DNA of 64,000 nucleotides from Musa acuminata AAA Group (Eukaryota; Streptophyta; Magnoliopsida; Zingiberales; Musaceae), in NCBI RefSeq assembly GCF_036884655.1, contig NC_088354.1:14270501-14334500 (forward strand), given 5' to 3'. This document shows positions 22,568 to 35,465 of the stretch, piece by piece. Position 1 is the stretch's first letter; each line of letters begins with the position of its first letter. Made by a program: the position numbers and the translations under genes. The notes beneath the pieces are model-generated. The model was not told the DNA's origin, did not search any database, and saw only the letters and a list, made by a program, of their open reading frames with translations.

Positions 22568-24640
22568 ATCTCCCCCTGTTTTATGATGACAATTAATTGA
22601 TGACGGAGTAACCTTAACTCCCCCTATCAATATGCCATATTGATAGAACCTTGAATTCAAGCTGAATTAAAGTCAAAGAAAATTTAATCATGAGTCCAAG
22701 CAACATAAAATCATGCATAATCAAAATTTTAATATTTCATTCCATGTATGATCATTATAACTTTTCCTCCTTTGTCATCAATAAAAAGAAGTGCATTTAG
22801 CAAGTTTCAAATCATTACATTATAAACATAATATCAAGTTTTATCATCATGTAAGCTAGCAATAATTTTGAGTTTTTCAAGTTCATAAATTTTGCAAGAT
22901 GTGCAAGTTAGCATGTTTTGTATTTCTAGCAATTTTTTTCTCCATACAATTTGCAAGCTTAGTAAATTTAGTGAGTTTTATATAATTATAGAACATGCAA
23001 GCTAGTAAATTTTACACATATGAAAGTTGGTAAAATTTTACATATTTTGAGATGAGCAAGCTTTTTGCTTCTCTTTATGATATATATCTTAGCAAACATT
23101 AGATTTGCAAGATAGCATTTCTTGCTTATCTTTTGAGATGAGCAAGCTAGCAAGTTTGTCTCTTTTCATGATGTGCACACTAGCAATTCTTTCTCCCTCT
23201 TTGTCATTGGCAAAAAGAGGGCAATAACAATACAATAGTTTAATTTATTTCTCTTTACTTCAATCTTCAAATCATGACAAGGATAAATAACAAAGATGAA
23301 GAATCAAGTCATGAATGTCAAGAGATCATATATTATTTTTTTACAAATTTTTCCTTTTGTAAATAGAAAGCATGATAGCAAACATTCTTGATTCAAAAAA
23401 AAGACTCAAGTTATAATTTCAAAAATTCACAAGAAAAATCATGATTCATTTGATAAAAATATTATCGATTCATGCATTTGAATAAATAATTTTAAACAAA
23501 CATCACTTCAACTCATCATGCATAATTTCAAATTATAAAATCATCAAACATGATATAATTATGTATTTTCAAAACATTCATCATTATTTTCAACTCATTC
23601 AATTTATCAAATCAACAAAGTCCCTTTCAAGAAATTCAAAATGAAATGAAGAGATTTATCGATCTTTTGAAATGCTAATGATTTCCTTTATCCCTTTTGT
23701 TATTATAAATAAGAAGAAAGAAAAGGGGAATAATATATAACAAAACTCAATCATAAATTATCAAGATGTCAAGTAGTATATTATGGTTTATTGGAATAAG
23801 TCTCCTTTTTAGTGAATAGCAAAAAGAATCGTAGGAGAACAAGATCTCAATTCATACATATAAAGTCTTCAATCATCAAAATCATTTACATAGTCCAAGA
23901 GATTCATACAAATAGATTCATCAATCTTTTTTTGAAAACTCAATAAGATAGGGATTGAGAAGTTTTCAAGAAAAATATATTTTCTTTTTATTTCATAGCA
24001 TGCCTTTATTATTTATGTGAAATCAAAACATGCATCATCATTTAAAACCAAAAGACAAAGACAAGATTCATCACAAAATTCTTGATGACAAAAAATATAA
24101 CACATTAAACATAAGGCTTCTTTAAACAAGAGATTTAATTTATCATTTTAATTCAAATGATAATACATTTTTCTTTTTATATGTTTCGTTTTATGTGATT
24201 GGTTTCATATGAGTAAGCTCAAGTTTTTTCATATGAAAACCATCCATCATGTTTAAAACCAAAAATCAACTTTCATTATGACAAGGATCATTACTTTGGG
24301 CATGATACCAAAATAATAATTTTTTAAAACATCATTACTTGGGTATGCATGATACCAAAATATGGTTTCAAGTTTTCAAGGTATAACATGCACAATTTCA
24401 AGCTATAAACTCATTAAGCATGATTTCAAATAATCAAGCATGGTTTCATAAAGTATTTTTATTTTTAAATGAATCTAACTTTTCATGCTTAGAGCTAGGA
24501 GTTAACATACAATTGTCATGCTTAAATTTTTAATTTTTTTTTTTAAATTAATAGAAAAAGAAGCATGATAATTATATATATATATTTTTTATTTTTTTAC
24601 TAACTAATTAAAAATAACTCATGAAAAGCATCAAATAATT
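22568..24640 (-). repeat. Non-coding body of the SIRE-like element
   Basis: AT-rich and without an open frame. Near 22850-23200 it carries many degenerate copies of a motif around GCAAGCTAGCAA. The corresponding plus-strand region at 46391-48546 in another copy has the same make-up and place between gag and the polypurine tract. Where an autonomous SIRE element would have pol, this family has this stretch. Confidence 0.75.
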
Positions 24641-25564
24641 TTAAAATAAATTAAAGGTGTTTTGTTTGAGTTGTTTACCTCATTGTCGAGAGTCACCAAA
24701 GCGAAGCTTGCCACTTCGTCTTCATCGGTTTGCTCCTTATCTTCGAATGCACTCATTTCGTCCCAAGTCACCTTGAGTGATTTCTTATTCCAACTTCTTC
24801 TTTTTAAGTTCATTTTTACTTTTTGATTCATGTTTTAAGAACTTTTTAAGTTTTATTGTGAGAAGTTCAAGGTCATTATCATCATCACTTGAGTTATCAC
24901 TCAAGTGGTATTCTATTGTTCGAAGTGTTAAATCCTTTATGTTCTTTGGAAGGTAGTTCTCATGTTCATCATGTTCAATGCAAGTCATTTTATAGGTCAT
25001 CAAAGACCCAATAAGTTCATTAAGTGAAAAATAGTTTAAATCCTTCGCTTCTTGTACTGCGGTTACCTTTCGATCTCAATTTTTAGAAAGAGATTTTAGA
25101 ATCTTGTTTACAAGTTCAAGATTAGAAAAAGATTTACCAAGTACTTTTAAACTATTGACGACATTCGTAAAATGGATGTACATGTCAATAATAGTTTTAC
25201 TTGGTTCCATTCGAAATAATTCAAAATCATGCATCGAAAGATTTATTCGAGACTCTTTTACTCTATTCATGCCTTTATGAGTTACTTCTAGTGTGTGCCA
25301 AATCTCATGTGTAGTTTCGCATTAAGAAACATGATTAAACTTATTTTTGCTCAAAGCGCGTTCATAACTCTAGTATTCAAAGAAACAATTTTCTTTCCAA
25401 ATCATTCCATTAGTTCATTGGAGTAGAAGACTTTTGAAAATTATTTTTAATAATATTTCATAAATCAAGGTTCAAGGAAAGCAAAAAAACTCTCATCCAA
25501 GTTTTCCAATAACTGTAGTCCATCCCATTGAACATAGGAGGACGAACGATAGAAAAGCCCTCTT
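24640..25564 (-). pseudogene. SIRE-like gag, main part
   Basis: Minus-strand gag, with its first codons at 28864-28851 on the far side of the nested insertion. Recognisable parts are YSYWKTW (about 25500), RVKESRINLSMHDFELFRM (about 25260-25205), FSNLELVNKILKSL (about 25130), LTLRTIEYHLSDNSSDDDN (about 24930) and a C-terminal acidic WDEMSAFEDKEQTDEDEV. Stops and frameshifts break it. The usual CCHC zinc knuckle between the lysine-rich segment and the WDE segment is absent. Gag normally packages element RNA; this product would be defective. Confidence 0.85.
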
Positions 25565-25569
25565 GAAAG

Positions 25570-27109
25570 TGTTGAATCTCGGATTTTGATGATGAAACCA
25601 ATTGATAATGTTTATGATTTGATATGTGTTTTGAGTGACATAGGTAGCATCGATCAGGGAGAGATAATTAAAGCAAAAAGAATCATATTGGGTTGGAAAC
25701 ATGTCAAAAGATTGGATATCGAGCCGACGGATCGATCGACGTATTGATAGAAGGCTTTGGGCCATGAGTTGGGCATCGGGCCAAGAAGAACGGATATTGC
25801 GCCAAGGAAATTAGAGTTGCGAAGGTCAACTGGCCAATTGGGCAATAGGCCGCAAGAGAGGATGATGCGTCGAACAATCCGACAAGGCATCGATGGACCA
25901 ATGACATGCCGGACAATATCTGATTAGCTTAGTATTAATTGTCTAGATCGAAGTAGATTTTTATGTGTGCAGGATTAACTACGATGGCAAGACATAAAGC
26001 AAAATAAATTCTCAGAGTCAAGAACGCAATTTTGTTGGGAGTTCGAGAGTTCGTCGGAAGTCCGGACGTTTACCGGAAGTTCTACTAGAACCAACCGAGA
26101 AGTTCAAGAGCTTGCCAAAGAAGCTCGTCGGAACTTGCCAAAAAGATCATCATGAAGTCTATGAGCTTGCCGGGAGTCCGTTGGAACATTATTGAGAGAT
26201 CATCGGAAGTTCGCGTAGAAGATCGTCCGAAGCTCGTCGAAAGAAACCTAGACTTATGGACTTGTTTAGCTTAGTAAATATCTTAAATTTTGTAGTTAGC
26301 ACATAATTGGGATTAGAATTGGGCCAATCCAATTAGAAGACAGTTGGGCCTAAGTTTGGGTTGTGTTAGGCCAAGAGAAATGCCCAAACAATGATCAAAC
26401 AGGTGAAACAATCGTGGCACAATCTCTGAGACTATGCCAGGCGATGGTACTACCCAGACACAGTCTTTTAGGTGGTGGTACCGCCAGACTAGGCAGTGGT
26501 ACCGCTTAGTGTCGGGCTACAGGCGGTGATACCGCCCGTACCCCGAAATTTCAAAGATTTGAATTATGGCTCCAAGTTTTGAAGCCATTTGGGGTTTATA
26601 AATATTCCTGCATGGAGTAGTAAGAAAAGTGAACAAAAATTCTATATTTTTAGTGTTGAAAACTCTTGTAAAGTATAAAATCCCTCTTCCTAAAGTTTAG
26701 AGACCATTCTAAGGGAGAGTGTGAGGGAAGCTTTATAAAAAGGGGGTGTAAAGGTTCTCTCCTGAGCCTGCAAAAGGAGAATAGAGTTGTAAGAAGGAGG
26801 TTGATCTTTGCTTATTAAAGGAATATTGATAGTGGATGCCAGTGGCCTCGGCGGAAGAGAAATCAGTGGAGTGGATGTAGGTCACGATGACCGAACCACT
26901 ATAAAAATCTAGTTTGTGCTTCTTTTGAGCAATTTACTTTAACTGTAAATCACTTTACTTGCTTACTACTTTCAATATATTTATGAACATTCTTTCAAGT
27001 CAAGCATATTTCCGGGATCGATTTTTATCGTACAAAGTATTTTTTAGAACTTACGTTTTTACCGCTGCACTAATTCACCCCCCCTCTTAGTGCCGACTCA
27101 TTCCTAATA
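25570..27109 (+). repeat. 5' LTR of the nested SIRE-like element
   Basis: About 1540 bp, starting TGTTGAATCTCGG and ending CCTAATA (from CCTAACA). A TATAAATA box near 26597 is preceded by a cluster of GGTGGTACC-type palindromes (26440-26550). Confidence 0.88.
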
Positions 27110-27159
27110 GTTGGTATCAGAGCCTTGTTATTTCTCATTTGGTTTAACACCTAAGAGAA

Positions 27160-27382
27160 ATGGCTCTTTTCGGCTTTCAAGAGGGTTACTCTCTCATTCG
27201 TCCTCTCTTATTCAATGGGACGGACTACACATATTGGAAGACTCGAATGAGAATTTTATTACTTTCTTTGGATTTAAATTTATGGAGTATTGTGGAAAAT
27301 GGTTTTTGAAGGTCTTCTATTCCAATGAACCATTGGAATGATTTGGAGAAGAAGACTTTTTATTTAAATGCTAGAGTTATGA
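27160..27382 (+). pseudogene. gag start of the nested element, truncated
   Basis: Starts MALFGFQEGYSLIRP and continues NGTDYTYWKTRMR. An in-frame TGA sits at codon 50 (27307-27309). The frame continues to LNARVMN and is cut at about 27382 by the deletion junction. The same codon-50 TGA is present in the copy starting at 45536. Confidence 0.85.
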
Positions 27383-28845
27383 ATCATGTTGGGCCGGAAA
27401 CGTGTTAGAACATTGGATGTTGAGCCGACGGATTGATTGACGTATCGATAGAAGGCTTCGGGCCATGATTTCGGGCATTGGGCCAAGAAGAGTGGATATT
27501 GTGCAAAGGAAATCAGAGTTATGGAGGTCAACTGACCGATTGGGCAATAGGCTGCAAGAGAAGACGATGCATCGAACAATCAGACGAAGCATCGATGAAC
27601 CAAAGACATGCCGGACAACATCTGATTAACTTAGTATTAATTGTCTAGATTGAAGTAGATTTTTATGTGTGCAAGATTAACTACAATAGCAAAGCATAAA
27701 GCAAAATGAAGTCCTAGAGTCAAGAACGTAATTTTGTTGGAAGTTCAAGAGTTCATCGGAAGTCCAGACGTTCGTCGGAAGTTCTATCGGAACCAACCGA
27801 AAAGTCCAAGAGCTTGCCAAAGAAGCTCGTCCGAACTCACCAAGAAGATCATCATGAAGTTCAGGACCTTGTCGGGAGTTCACTGGAATATTGCCGAGAG
27901 ATCGTTGGAAGTTCACCGGAAGATCGCTGGAAGCTCGTCGGAAGAAACCTAGACTTATAGACTTATTTAACTTAGTAAATATCTTAAATTTCGTAGTTAA
28001 CATATAATTGAGATTAGAATTGGGCCAACCCAATTAGGAGACAGTTGGGCCCAAGTTTAGGTTGTGTTGGGCTAAGAGAAATGCCCAAACAGTGACCAAA
28101 CAGGTGAAACCATTGTGGCATAATCTCCAAGACTGTATCAGGCGGTGGTATCACTAGTCTAGGTGGTGGTACCACCTAGACATAGTCTTCTAGGTGGTGG
28201 TACCGCCAGACTGGGTGGTGGTACAGCCTAGTGTCAAGCTGCAAGCAGTGGTACCGCCCGTACCCCAAAATTTTGGGGATTTGAATTTTGGCTCCAAGTG
28301 AAGCCATTTGGGGTCTATAAATACCCCAGCTATTCCTGCATAGAGTAGTAAGAAAAATGAACAAAAACTCTGTGTTTCTAGTGTTGAACACTCTTGTAAA
28401 GTATAGAGTCCCTCTTCCTAAAATTTAGAGACCATTTTAAGGGAGAGTGTGAGGGAAGTTTTGTAAAAAGGGGATGTAAAGGTTCTCTCCTGAGCCTGCA
28501 AAAGGAGAATAGAGTTGTAAGAAGGAGGTTGATCTTCACCTATTAAAGGAAAATTGATAGTGGATGCTGATGGCCTCGACGGAAGAGGAATCGGTGGAGT
28601 GGATGCCAATGGTCACGACGATCGAACCACTATAAAATTCTAGTTTGTGTTTTCTTTTGAGCAATTTACTTTAACTACAAATCACTTTACTTGCTTACTG
28701 CTTTCAATATATTTACAAACACACTTTCAAGTCAAGCATATTTCCGGGATCGGTTTTTATCATATGAAGTATTTTTCAGAACCGACGTTTTTACCGCTGC
28801 ACTAATTCACCCCCCCCCCCTCTTAGTGCCGACTCATTCCTAACA
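27383..28845 (+). repeat. 5'-truncated 3' LTR of the nested element
   Basis: Aligns with 25681-27109 of the 5' LTR and ends CCTAACA. A C tract of about 10-11 lies at 28810-28820. The truncation is caused by the internal deletion, not by the insertion itself. Confidence 0.88.
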
Positions 28846-28914
28846 GAAAGTCGAAAAGAGTCATTTCTCTTGGATGTTAAATGAAGTGAGAAATAACATG
28901 GCTCTGATATCAAT

Positions 28915-30525
28915 TGGTAGGAATGAGTCGGCACTAAGAGGGGGGTGAATTAGTGCAGCGGATAAAATTACGTCGGTTCAAAATTTTCATTTCGATTAAA
29001 ACCATTTCGAAAAGATGTTAACTTGAAAGCATGTGGAAGCATGGTGAAAGTAAAAATTTAGATTACAATAATGTAAATAGAAATAAGTAAATGCAAACCA
29101 GTTTTTATAGTGGTTCGGTTATCATGACCTACATCCACTCCGCCGATTCCTTTCCATCGAGGCCACCGGCATCCACTAACGATCTTCCTTAAATGAGCGA
29201 AGATCAACTGCCCTTTTACAACTCGATTATCCTTTTGATAAGTTCAGAAGAGAACCTTTACACCCCCTTTACTCCTCTCTCAAACTACACTAACACTTAA
29301 AGCTTTGAGAGGAGTTCTCACAAGATTACAATAGCATTTTTCTTCTTTTTTGCTCTCAATTCTTATTTATGTTAACATGGGATGAGAGGGGTATTTATAG
29401 GTCTCAAGTAGATTCAAACTTGAAGCCTAAAAATGTCTCATCTTGGGTCCTCCAAGTATTGGTGGTACCACCGCCTGTAGCACTGACATTGACACTGGGC
29501 GGTACCACCACCCAATCTAGCGATACCATCACCTGATACCACCACCTGATAGTCTCTTGGAGACTATGTTTGGGTGGTACCATCGCCCAAACTGGTGGTA
29601 GTGGTACCGTCGCTTAACATAGTTTCGGAGACTGTGCCACGATGGTTCCACTTTTTGGGTCACTGTTTGGTTCTTTCAATTGGCCCAGCATAGCCTAAAC
29701 TTGGGCCCAATTGATCCTTAATTGAGTTGGCCCAATTCCAACCCAATTATATGTTAACTACAAATTTTATGACATTCACTAAGCTAAATAAGTCTATAAG
29801 TCTAGGTTTCTTCCGGCGAACCTCCGACGATCTCTCGGCAATGTTCCAGCGGACTCTCGGCAAGCTCCTAGACTTCACGACGATCTTCTTGGTGAGTTCC
29901 GATAAGCTTCTTTGGTAAGCTCCTTGACTTCACGACGATCTTCTTGGTGAGTTCCGATAAGCTTCTTTGGTAAGCTCCTTGACTTCTCGGTCAATTTCGA
30001 TAGAACATTCGACGAACGTCCAGACTTCCGATGAACTCTCGAACTCCCTACGAAATCTCGTTCTTGACTCTGGGACTTCATTTTGCTTTATGCCTTAATC
30101 GCTATCATAGTTAATCCTACACACTTAAAGCCTACTTTGATCTAGATAATTATTATAAAGCTTGAATCAAATGTTGTTCGGCATGTCATTGGTTCATCGA
30201 CGCTTAGTCTGATTCTTCGGTGTATCGTCCTCTCTTACAACCTATTGCCCAATTGGCCAGTTGACCTCCATAACTCTAATTTCCTTGGCGTAATTTTCGC
30301 TCTTCTTGGCTCAATGCCCGAACCTATGGCCCGGAGCTTTATGTCGATATGTCGATCGATCCTTTGGCTCGACGTCCAATCTTCTAACATGTTTATCTCC
30401 AGTCCAACATGATTCTTCCTGCTTTAATTGTCTCTCCCTAATCGAAGCTTTTTGCGTCACTCAAAACATAGATCTAATCATAAACACTATTAATTAATTT
30501 CATCATCAAAATATGAGATTCAATA
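28915..30525 (-). repeat. SIRE-like 5' LTR (host element)
   Basis: About 1611 bp, homologous to 20982-22567. The reverse of TGGTATCAGAGCC lies at its inner side (about 28900-28913, one or two mismatches). It contains a perfect direct duplication of about 55 bp near 29870-29980, which explains part of its greater length. Confidence 0.88.
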
Positions 30526-30530
30526 GCCCT

Positions 30531-33500
30531 TTCAATTATGTTTTATCTTAAAGATTTATTTACAATCGACTCTTTTTATAATTATTGGGTAATTTAACGA
30601 GTTTCCAAATACTATTCTGGTCCATCGATTTTAACTTTTTTTTTTCATTAGATCGTACTATCTTTTAAAATCACTTCTCTTCATGACATATGAAAATAAT
30701 AAGGGGTTCCTTTTGATTTCTATGTTATAATCTAATTTTATAGATATATCACATAATCATCAAAAATATGATATATCTTCTTTCCCTTAGATATATTCTC
30801 AAAACTACTAGTTATGGTTAATTTATAAGATTATTAGCAATAATATCAACATCATATGGAAGTTCATCAATGTTATTTTGTTATTCACCCTCATCAATTC
30901 ATTTAGTGATTTGAGAAACAATAAACTCTTGAATCAAAAATAATAAAGAAGCATCAATATACATCTCCTCTAAATAAAAATTAATCTTTTAAGATTTTTT
31001 ACTCCCACTAATTTTATCATTTTTTAATAATCTTATTTTACGAGATTCTACTATTCTCATTGGGGTAACAAAATATGTATCCCTTGAATTTTTCTAGATA
31101 ATTAATAAAATATTTAAAAATAATTCTTTGATCTAATTTCTTTTCATATGGATTAGCGATTCTTATCTCTATAGAACAACTCTAAATATATAAATACCTC
31201 AAACTAGGTTTCATACCAGTATATAACTCAAATAAAGTTGATAAAACTAACTTACTAGAAACCCTATTTAAGATATACATAGTTGTCCTAACAACTTCAC
31301 TCACATCGACTAAGGTATAGAAGATTGATTCATCATGCTCCTAATTATATCTATAAAAATATGATTTTACCTTTTAGCAATACCATTCCACTATGGCACA
31401 TTTAGTAAGGCACACTAAGTACAAATACCTCACTTTTCTATGAATCTAGTAAGAGAGTCAGGATTTTAACCCGACTCGTTAAATCTACTATAAAATTCAC
31501 CACCCTTGTTAGATATGATAATTTTAACTTTACAATATAATTATTTCTTAACTTCATTTATATATACCTAAAGAGTGTTAACAGTTTGAGGCTTTTTATG
31601 TATTATATATATAGCCATATCTTGACAAGTTCTCTATAAATATAATGAAATATCCCTTTTCACTAAAATATGAAATATGAAATGGTCCATAAATATTAGT
31701 ATGAATAATCTCAAGGAGTCCTTTACTTCTTGTGATTTTTTTTAATGTATTTAGTTTGCTTTCCTTTGATGTAATCTTTGCAAATATCAAAATCAATGAA
31801 GTTTAAATCTTCCAAAATATTGTCCTTCACTAATCTTTTAATTCTTTCCTTAAAGATATGCCCTAAATGTCTATACCATAAGATAAAATATTTTTTATTA
31901 TTAAAATTATATTTTAATCTAACATTTGATTGTAGAGTCACTAATATCTTTGCAAACTTAAGATTCAAATTAATTTTGTATATACCATCATATAGAATTT
32001 TAAAATCAACTTTTATTGAATCATAAAATATACTGAGTTATCATTACCAAATGAAAGATATTATCCTAACTCATTAATTCTAGATAGAGATATTAAATTT
32101 CTAGAAATAATAGGAACATAGAACATATGTTTATAAAATCCATCACATGACCCGTCTTTAGGCTTAAGCGATAAGTTCCCGTCTTTCATTTTGAGATGAT
32201 TTCTTATAACAATGAATCTTTTATGTTTTTTTTATTTTCAGGTTATAAGAAATCCCTATATGTTATAGGTAATATATTGAAACACTTGAATCACCCACCA
32301 AGTATTATAAGGAACTTTAGTAATATTTGATTCGAAACATACAAAAGTCTAAGTTTATATTTTTTCTTTCGAACCAAGCCTTGCACTTAACATAATCTTT
32401 TATATATGTTCTTTGTTGCTATAAAAGAAGCACTTTACTATAAAAACTTTCTTTTCATTAGTTTGTTTAATATTTTTAAACTCGATAAATTTATTTGGTG
32501 GAGAACGCTTCAATCTAATTTTCTTATTACTAGCTATTTGAGTAGTAGTCAAAATATTATGAGATCTTTCCTGCCTTAGCCTTAATTTTTTTTTAACATA
32601 CATACTGGTCAACTCATTCAAGTCTCATTTATATTTATTTATATTGTAGTGAATCTTGAATAGGCCAAACTGAGGAAGAATATAATTAAAAATAAACTAT
32701 CCAAGGAAAGACACATCCACATTCATGCCTAATGCTTAAGTTTCAGTCCCTTGTCAATTATATTAAGGATATGATACTGAATCTCTTGAGTGACATCATA
32801 TGGGGCCGTAATAAGAAATCCCTTATTTTATTGAATAGGCCAAACTGAGGAAGAATATAATTAAAAATAAACTATCCAAGGAAAGACACATCCACATTCA
32901 TGCCTAATGCTTAAGTTTCAGTCCCTTGTCAATTATATTAAGGATATGATACTGAATCTCTTGAGTGACATCATATGGGGCCGTAATAAGAAATCCCGTA
33001 ATAAGAAATCCCTTATGGGGCCGTAATAATGAATCTTTTATGTTTTTTTTATTTTCAGGTTATAAGAAATCCCTATATGTTATAGGTAATATATTGAAAC
33101 ACTTGAATCACCCACCAAGTATTATAAGGAACTTTAGTAATATTTGATTCGAAACATACAAAAGTCTAAGTTTATATTTTTTCTTTCGAACCAAGCCTTG
33201 CACTTAACATAATCTTTTATATATGTTCTTTGTTGCTATAAAAGAAGCACTTTACTATAAAAACTTTCTTTTCATTAGTTTGTTTAATATTTTTAAACTC
33301 GATAAATTTATTTGGTGGAGAACGCTTCAATCTAATTTTCTTATTACTAGCTATTTGAGTAGTAGCCAAAATATTATGAGATCTTTCCTGCCTTAGCCTT
33401 AATTTTTTTTTAACATACATACTGGTCAACTCATTCAAGTCTCATTTATATTTATTTATATTGTAGTGAATCTTGAATAGGCCAAACTGAGGAAGAATAT

Positions 33501-33900
33501 AATTAAAAATAAACTATCCAAGGAAAGACACATCCACATTCATGCCTAATGCTTAAGTTTCAGTCCCTTGTCAATTATATTAAGGATATGATACTGAATC
33601 TCTTGAGTGACATCATATGGGGCCGTAATAAGTTCTTTCATTAATGTATCAACTAATGACTTATCAACAAATTTAAACATATCTTATATAGCTCTCAAAT
33701 ATTTTTATGCGCTAGTTGCAAACGATAAAGAAGCCTTAATGTTATTTGCAATTATCATTTTTTAAACATTCTCGAGTATTCGTTTCATTAATTTGCTCTA
33801 CAATGTTTTCATTAATCAAGTCAACAGGTTTTTTAATAAGTAATGTTTCATCAAGATATAATACACCCAATATAAATTACACATATTCTAATCATTATAA
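30531..33900 (-). pseudogene. Old Copia relic, RT start to gag (split part 2)
   Basis: Continuation of the minus-strand Copia interrupted at 20976. Integrase and GAG-pre-integrase remains lie at about 31968-31596, with LWYRHLGHIFKERIKRLV and KGLLEIIHTNIYGPF (catalytic Asp now Asn) and IIFIENLSRYGYIY. Gag remains lie at 32621-32400 and in a duplicate at 33438-33217, with MNELTSMYVKKKLRLRQERS. There are many stops and frameshifts. It is homologous to 62950-64000. Confidence 0.8.
32211..33632. repeat. Local segment duplication inside the Copia relic
   Basis: Units 32211-32815 and 33028-33632 are 605 bp each and nearly identical (one clear difference, at 32548 versus 33365). Between them lies a third partial copy of the unit end, 32831-32998. 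The junctions are made of short scraps such as CGTAATAAGAAATCCC and TTATGGGGCCGTAATAA. Both 605-bp units contain the same gag fragment. Confidence 0.9.
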
Positions 33901-35465
33901 ATAATTTGACCTAGAGAATATAGGGATTCTAGAAGCATTAGAGTGTACAGAAGGAACTACTATTGTAAAATATAAAATAATAATAATACTTTAAGTTTCT
34001 AAAATATGATGGACAATTGATATCATCCATATTTCATATTTGGATGAAAATATTAATATATATAATATTTATTCATAATTATTTATGAAGGATTAATACT
34101 ATTCTTATATAATAGTGATACTATATTTGGGTATACAACTTTAAACTATAAGAATATCCAAAATAGTACTATTATATAATTATTTGATGAAGATTTTTTT
34201 GTGATTATCTAAATCTATTAATTATATGTATCATTATGAATAATATTTTTTCAATATTATTTAGGACTAGTTTTTTATATAATTGTATAAGTCATTAGTC
34301 CATAATATAATAATATAAAATATATTTTAAAATATTTTATAAATAAGAAAATATTTATTATAATTCACATTTCATAAGCCTACCATACTATGCCACATTG
34401 GCTACTACTATTCAGATAAAACTTAGGGATACAAGTTATAAATAATATTCATTAAATTTTTGTTAACTACTTACACAAAAATAATTTAATATAATAAAAT
34501 AATAATTATTATTATTAAATATTAACCAAAACTCATATGATGATTATAATCATGATGAAACATAAATCATGCTTTTATATAAAAAATAAATATTATTTTA
34601 TAATTTTAAATATATGTATGTGAGTAACTATAAAAATATCTAAAATAATAATTGAATTTAAATATCACAAGCAAAATTTTACCAATATGTCATATAAAAT
34701 ATATAGAAAATCATAATCTATATTTTTTAATTCTTTACATGACATAAATGGGCCAATTAGTCCTATTTAATTGTGTATTACAAATTAAGCTAATTCAAAT
34801 TGGATTAAACTAATTAGGCTACTTAGATTAGACCTTATAGTCAACCTAATAAAACCAATCAAAATTGGGTTCAAATTGGGCTTCGATAAAAAAATCTAAT
34901 TAAAGCTAACAAATTGGTCAATTTAATAGTTAAAGACATAAGTAAAAAATTTTGATTTTTGAAGGAGAAAACTTTAATTTTATCTAGACATATATTAAAA
35001 ATATCTGAATTTTAAAGGAAAAACTATCATAAGGGGACACCGATTGGAATTAAATTATTTAGAAGAGTAAAATGGTCTTTTAAAATGAAAGCCACTAACC
35101 CTAATTTCTCTCTCTCTCTCTTTCTCTCTCGCACAATCATCATTATGTTCTACTCTCGGTTTGGCCACAGCTACTTTGGCTTCAAGCTCTTCATCGATGA
35201 CCAACGTTGCTTGGCAATGCAATAGTGTCGTTGCTCGTCAACTACCATGCATAGTCATGCGACCTCCTTTGTAGCATCGAGGCCACCCCATGACCCTTCT
35301 CATCGAACCAATAGCTATGCTGCTATTTAGCAACGCGTATGTCCGTTGCTCGTGCTATCATTTGTGTCACGTTGCCTATCATTCGCGCGTTAATGCCTAA
35401 TGTGCCATGCACGACAACGATGAACTCTAAACTATGCCATCCATGCATTGGTGCCAAACTAGCTC
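33901..35465 (-). repeat. Copia leader-type AT-rich region, repeated at 58970-60650
   Basis: Aligned by eye with about 58970-60650, including the ATGGGCCAATTAGTCCTATT stretch near 34748 (compare 59828) and a CTCTCTCT tract near 35108 (compare 60197). It follows the gag start of the minus-strand Copia, so it is probably its long 5' leader. Short frames such as 35339-35524 are not supported as genes. Confidence 0.5.

Larger units (their letters stand above)
25570..28845 (+). mobile_element. Nested SIRE-like element, internally deleted, TSD GAAAG
   Basis: A plus-strand element inserted in the gag of the minus-strand SIRE-like copy. GAAAG at 25565-25569 and 28846-28850 is the target duplication, and the host gag reads on correctly across it (TLFDFQEGFSI). 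It has a 5' LTR (25570-27109), a primer site (27112-27123, a perfect TGGTATCAGAGC) and about 220 bp of gag. It then jumps directly into the inside of the 3' LTR (27383-28845). The rest of the internal region and about the first 110 bp of the 3' LTR are deleted. Confidence 0.9.
20982..30525 (-). mobile_element. SIRE-like non-autonomous element (gag only), TSD GCCCT
   Basis: This minus-strand element has long LTRs at 20982-22567 (3') and 28915-30525 (5'). It is flanked by GCCCT at 20977-20981 and 30526-30530, and joining the outer flanks restores continuity of the old Copia (compare 62920-62960). The internal region is about 3 kb of its own DNA: a primer site, gag, then about 2 kb of repetitive non-coding DNA and a polypurine tract (AGGGGGAGAT reversed, at 22568-22577). 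There is no protease, integrase, RT or RNase H. A second SIRE-like element (25570-28845) is inserted in its gag. The low LTR similarity at many positions indicates an old insertion. Confidence 0.9.

Noticed and set aside
22850..23200. Regularly spaced repeats that might recall a CRISPR array
   Set aside because: The repeats are degenerate, spacers are A/T-rich and uneven, and the region is inside a plant retrotransposon.
25654..25916. Several 60-90 codon frames in the SIRE-like LTRs (also near 27364-27592, 39024-39867, 48611-48904)
   Set aside because: LTR sequence; the frames differ between LTR copies and match no protein family I know.
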